The position numbers and the translations under genes are program-made. Source: Breoghania sp. (GTDB lineage Bacteria; Pseudomonadota; Alphaproteobacteria; Rhizobiales; Stappiaceae). Taken from it: a stretch of 60,017 nt of DNA. Below are positions 59,030 to 60,017 of this stretch, one piece after another. The notes beneath the pieces are model-generated. The model worked only from the letters and a program-made list of their open reading frames with translations. It made no database searches and was not told where the DNA came from. The stretch covers positions 1 through 60,017 of the forward strand of contig NZ_JASJAV010000031.1 of assembly GCF_030066895.1 (NCBI RefSeq), in the 5' to 3' direction. Numbering within the stretch: position 1 is the first letter of the stretch; each line of letters opens with the position of its first letter.

Positions 59030-59853
59030 ATGAGCACTGCACACGACTTGAACAATCTGCGCGACCGCCTGTCGCCGTCCGACCGGATGCCGCTTGTCTT
59101 TCTCGGTCACGGCAGCCCGATGAACTCCATCGAGGACACGGCCTTCAGCCGCGCCTGGACGGATCTGGGCCGAAGCCTGCCCCACCCGGAAGCGATCCTG
59201 GTGGTTTCCGCCCACTGGATGACCCACGAGACCACGCTGGTCGACGTTTCCTCCACGCCGCGCACGATCCACGATTTCTACGGCTTCCCGGAACAGCTCT
59301 ACGCTCAGACCTACCCTGCCCACGGCGATCCGAAGCTGGCGCGCGAAGTGGTTTCGCTCCTCGCCAGCCACCATGCGCAGGGCGATGAGAACTGGAGGCT
59401 CGACCACGGCGCCTGGACGGTTCTGAAGTACATGTACCCGAACGCGGACGTGCCGGTCTTTCAGGTCTCGATCGACATGAGCCAGGGGCTCGACTACCAG
59501 CTCGAGGTCGGCCGGGCGCTGGCGGACTTGCGTGATCGCGGGGTGCTGATCCTCGGATCCGGCAATATCGTGCACAATCTGCGTGCCATGCGCCCCGGCG
59601 GACGGCCGCAGGACTTCGCGCTCGAATTCGATGCGCTGTTTGCCGACCGGCTGACCGCGCGCGACTTCGACACGCTCGCGAACCCCGCGCAACTGGGCAA
59701 CCTGCTGCGTATGGCCCATCCCTCGCTCGACCACTATCTGCCGGCCCGACCGTGGCAGGCGCCTCCGACAGCAAGGATGAGCTGACCTTCATGACCGATG
59801 CTATCGATCTCGGCCCGGTCTCCATGCGCTCCTGCGTCTTCCACGCAGCCTGA
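59030..59853 (+). pseudogene. 4,5-DOPA dioxygenase-like protein (YgiD family), frameshift near the end
   Basis: A class III extradiol ring-cleavage dioxygenase family protein (LigB type), zinc- or iron-dependent. ATG 59030 with gaaggag upstream. Metal ligands: PLVFLGHGSPMN (His), VVSAHWMTHE (His), LDHGAWTVLKYMYP (His) and GSGNIVHNLRAM (His). In the first frame the gene stops soon after LDHYLPA. A shift near 59745-59755 gives the expected C-terminus ELTFMTDAIDLGPVSMRSCV and a stop at 59853. So only the last ~25 residues are lost. ~264 residues joined. It follows DoxX and precedes a glutathionyl-hydroquinone reductase gene. Confidence 0.85.
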
Positions 59854-59864
59854 GGAGAGAACCG

Positions 59865-60017
59865 ATGCTTGTAAACGGAAAATGGACCGAGGACTGGCAA
59901 CCGGTTCAAGAGGCCGACGAGGACGGACGGTTCGTTCGCCGGATCTCAAGCTTCAGAAACTGGATCACGCCTGACGGCAGCGCCGGGCCGACTGGTGAGC
60001 CCGGCTTCAAGGCCGAA
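59865..60017 (+). CDS. Glutathionyl-hydroquinone reductase (YqjG-like GST), partial
   Basis: The N-terminal 51 codons of a gene cut by the window end. MLVNGKWTEDWQPVQ and GRFVRRISSFRNWITPDGSA match the start of YqjG/ECM4-type xi-class glutathione transferases, which reduce glutathionyl-hydroquinones. The catalytic Cys (CPWA) would lie just past the window. A gaggaga stretch precedes ATG 59865. It fits the DODA/DoxX context of aromatic or quinone stress. Confidence 0.8.
   Translation, partial: MLVNGKWTEDWQPVQEADEDGRFVRRISSFRNWITPDGSAGPTGEPGFKAE

Overview
The window is a GC-rich alphaproteobacterial chromosome segment, most likely from the Hyphomicrobiales (Rhizobiales). The best evidence is a collinear minus-strand block, rplU-rpmA-GNAT-obgE-proB-proA-nadD-rsfS-rlmH-envC-ctpA-polysaccharide deacetylase-rppH (about 12.8-26 kb). 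That order is typical of the group. NrtR, a long L21 with a helix-hairpin-helix tail and a TAXI-type TRAP transporter fit as well. I cannot name a genus.

Layout: 0-3 kb, a broken L-lactate dehydrogenase, a cupin and a broken LysR. 3-7.2 kb, a decayed nickel ECF transporter (nikK, M, L, Q, O) with an intact divergent nikR and a recognisable NikR operator. 7.2-11.9 kb, NrtR, a small phosphatase, phosphomannomutase and two copies of a dispersed ~240-bp element. 12-26 kb, the conserved housekeeping block. 26.6 kb, tRNA-Ser(CGA). 26.7-40.2 kb, an accessory cluster: a sensor kinase, several receiver proteins, an Hpt protein, a two-ABC/HlyD type I secretion system and a repeat-containing candidate substrate, separated by very AT-rich gaps. 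40.7-56.7 kb, an accessory catabolic region: TAXI-TRAP transporter, maleate isomerase-like protein, creatininase-family hydrolase, M20 amidase, HpcH aldolase, 2-hydroxyacid dehydrogenase, deacetylase-like protein, LysR, type-2 malate/lactate dehydrogenase, aspartate dehydrogenase, aminotransferase and alpha/beta hydrolase. An intact pyrC sits inside it. 56.9-60 kb, a LysR/reductase/DoxX/DODA/glutathionyl-hydroquinone reductase redox cluster that runs off the end.

The dominant feature is non-random gene decay. By my count about 28 accessory genes carry frameshifts, in-frame stops, deletions or lost active-site residues, while almost every housekeeping gene reads cleanly. Most in-frame stops and several striking missense changes (GGC to GAC in Rossmann glycines, TGG to TGA, CAG to TAG) are C:G to T:A transitions. 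This looks like recent, ongoing genome reduction rather than uniform sequencing error, although indels at G or C runs mean that some errors cannot be excluded.

The most novel-looking items are the NikR-like regulator that lacks all four canonical nickel ligands but keeps a His-rich tail and a NikR operator, the phosphorelay-linked type I secretion/adhesin island, and a 235-bp MITE-like element inserted inside a palindromic repeat.
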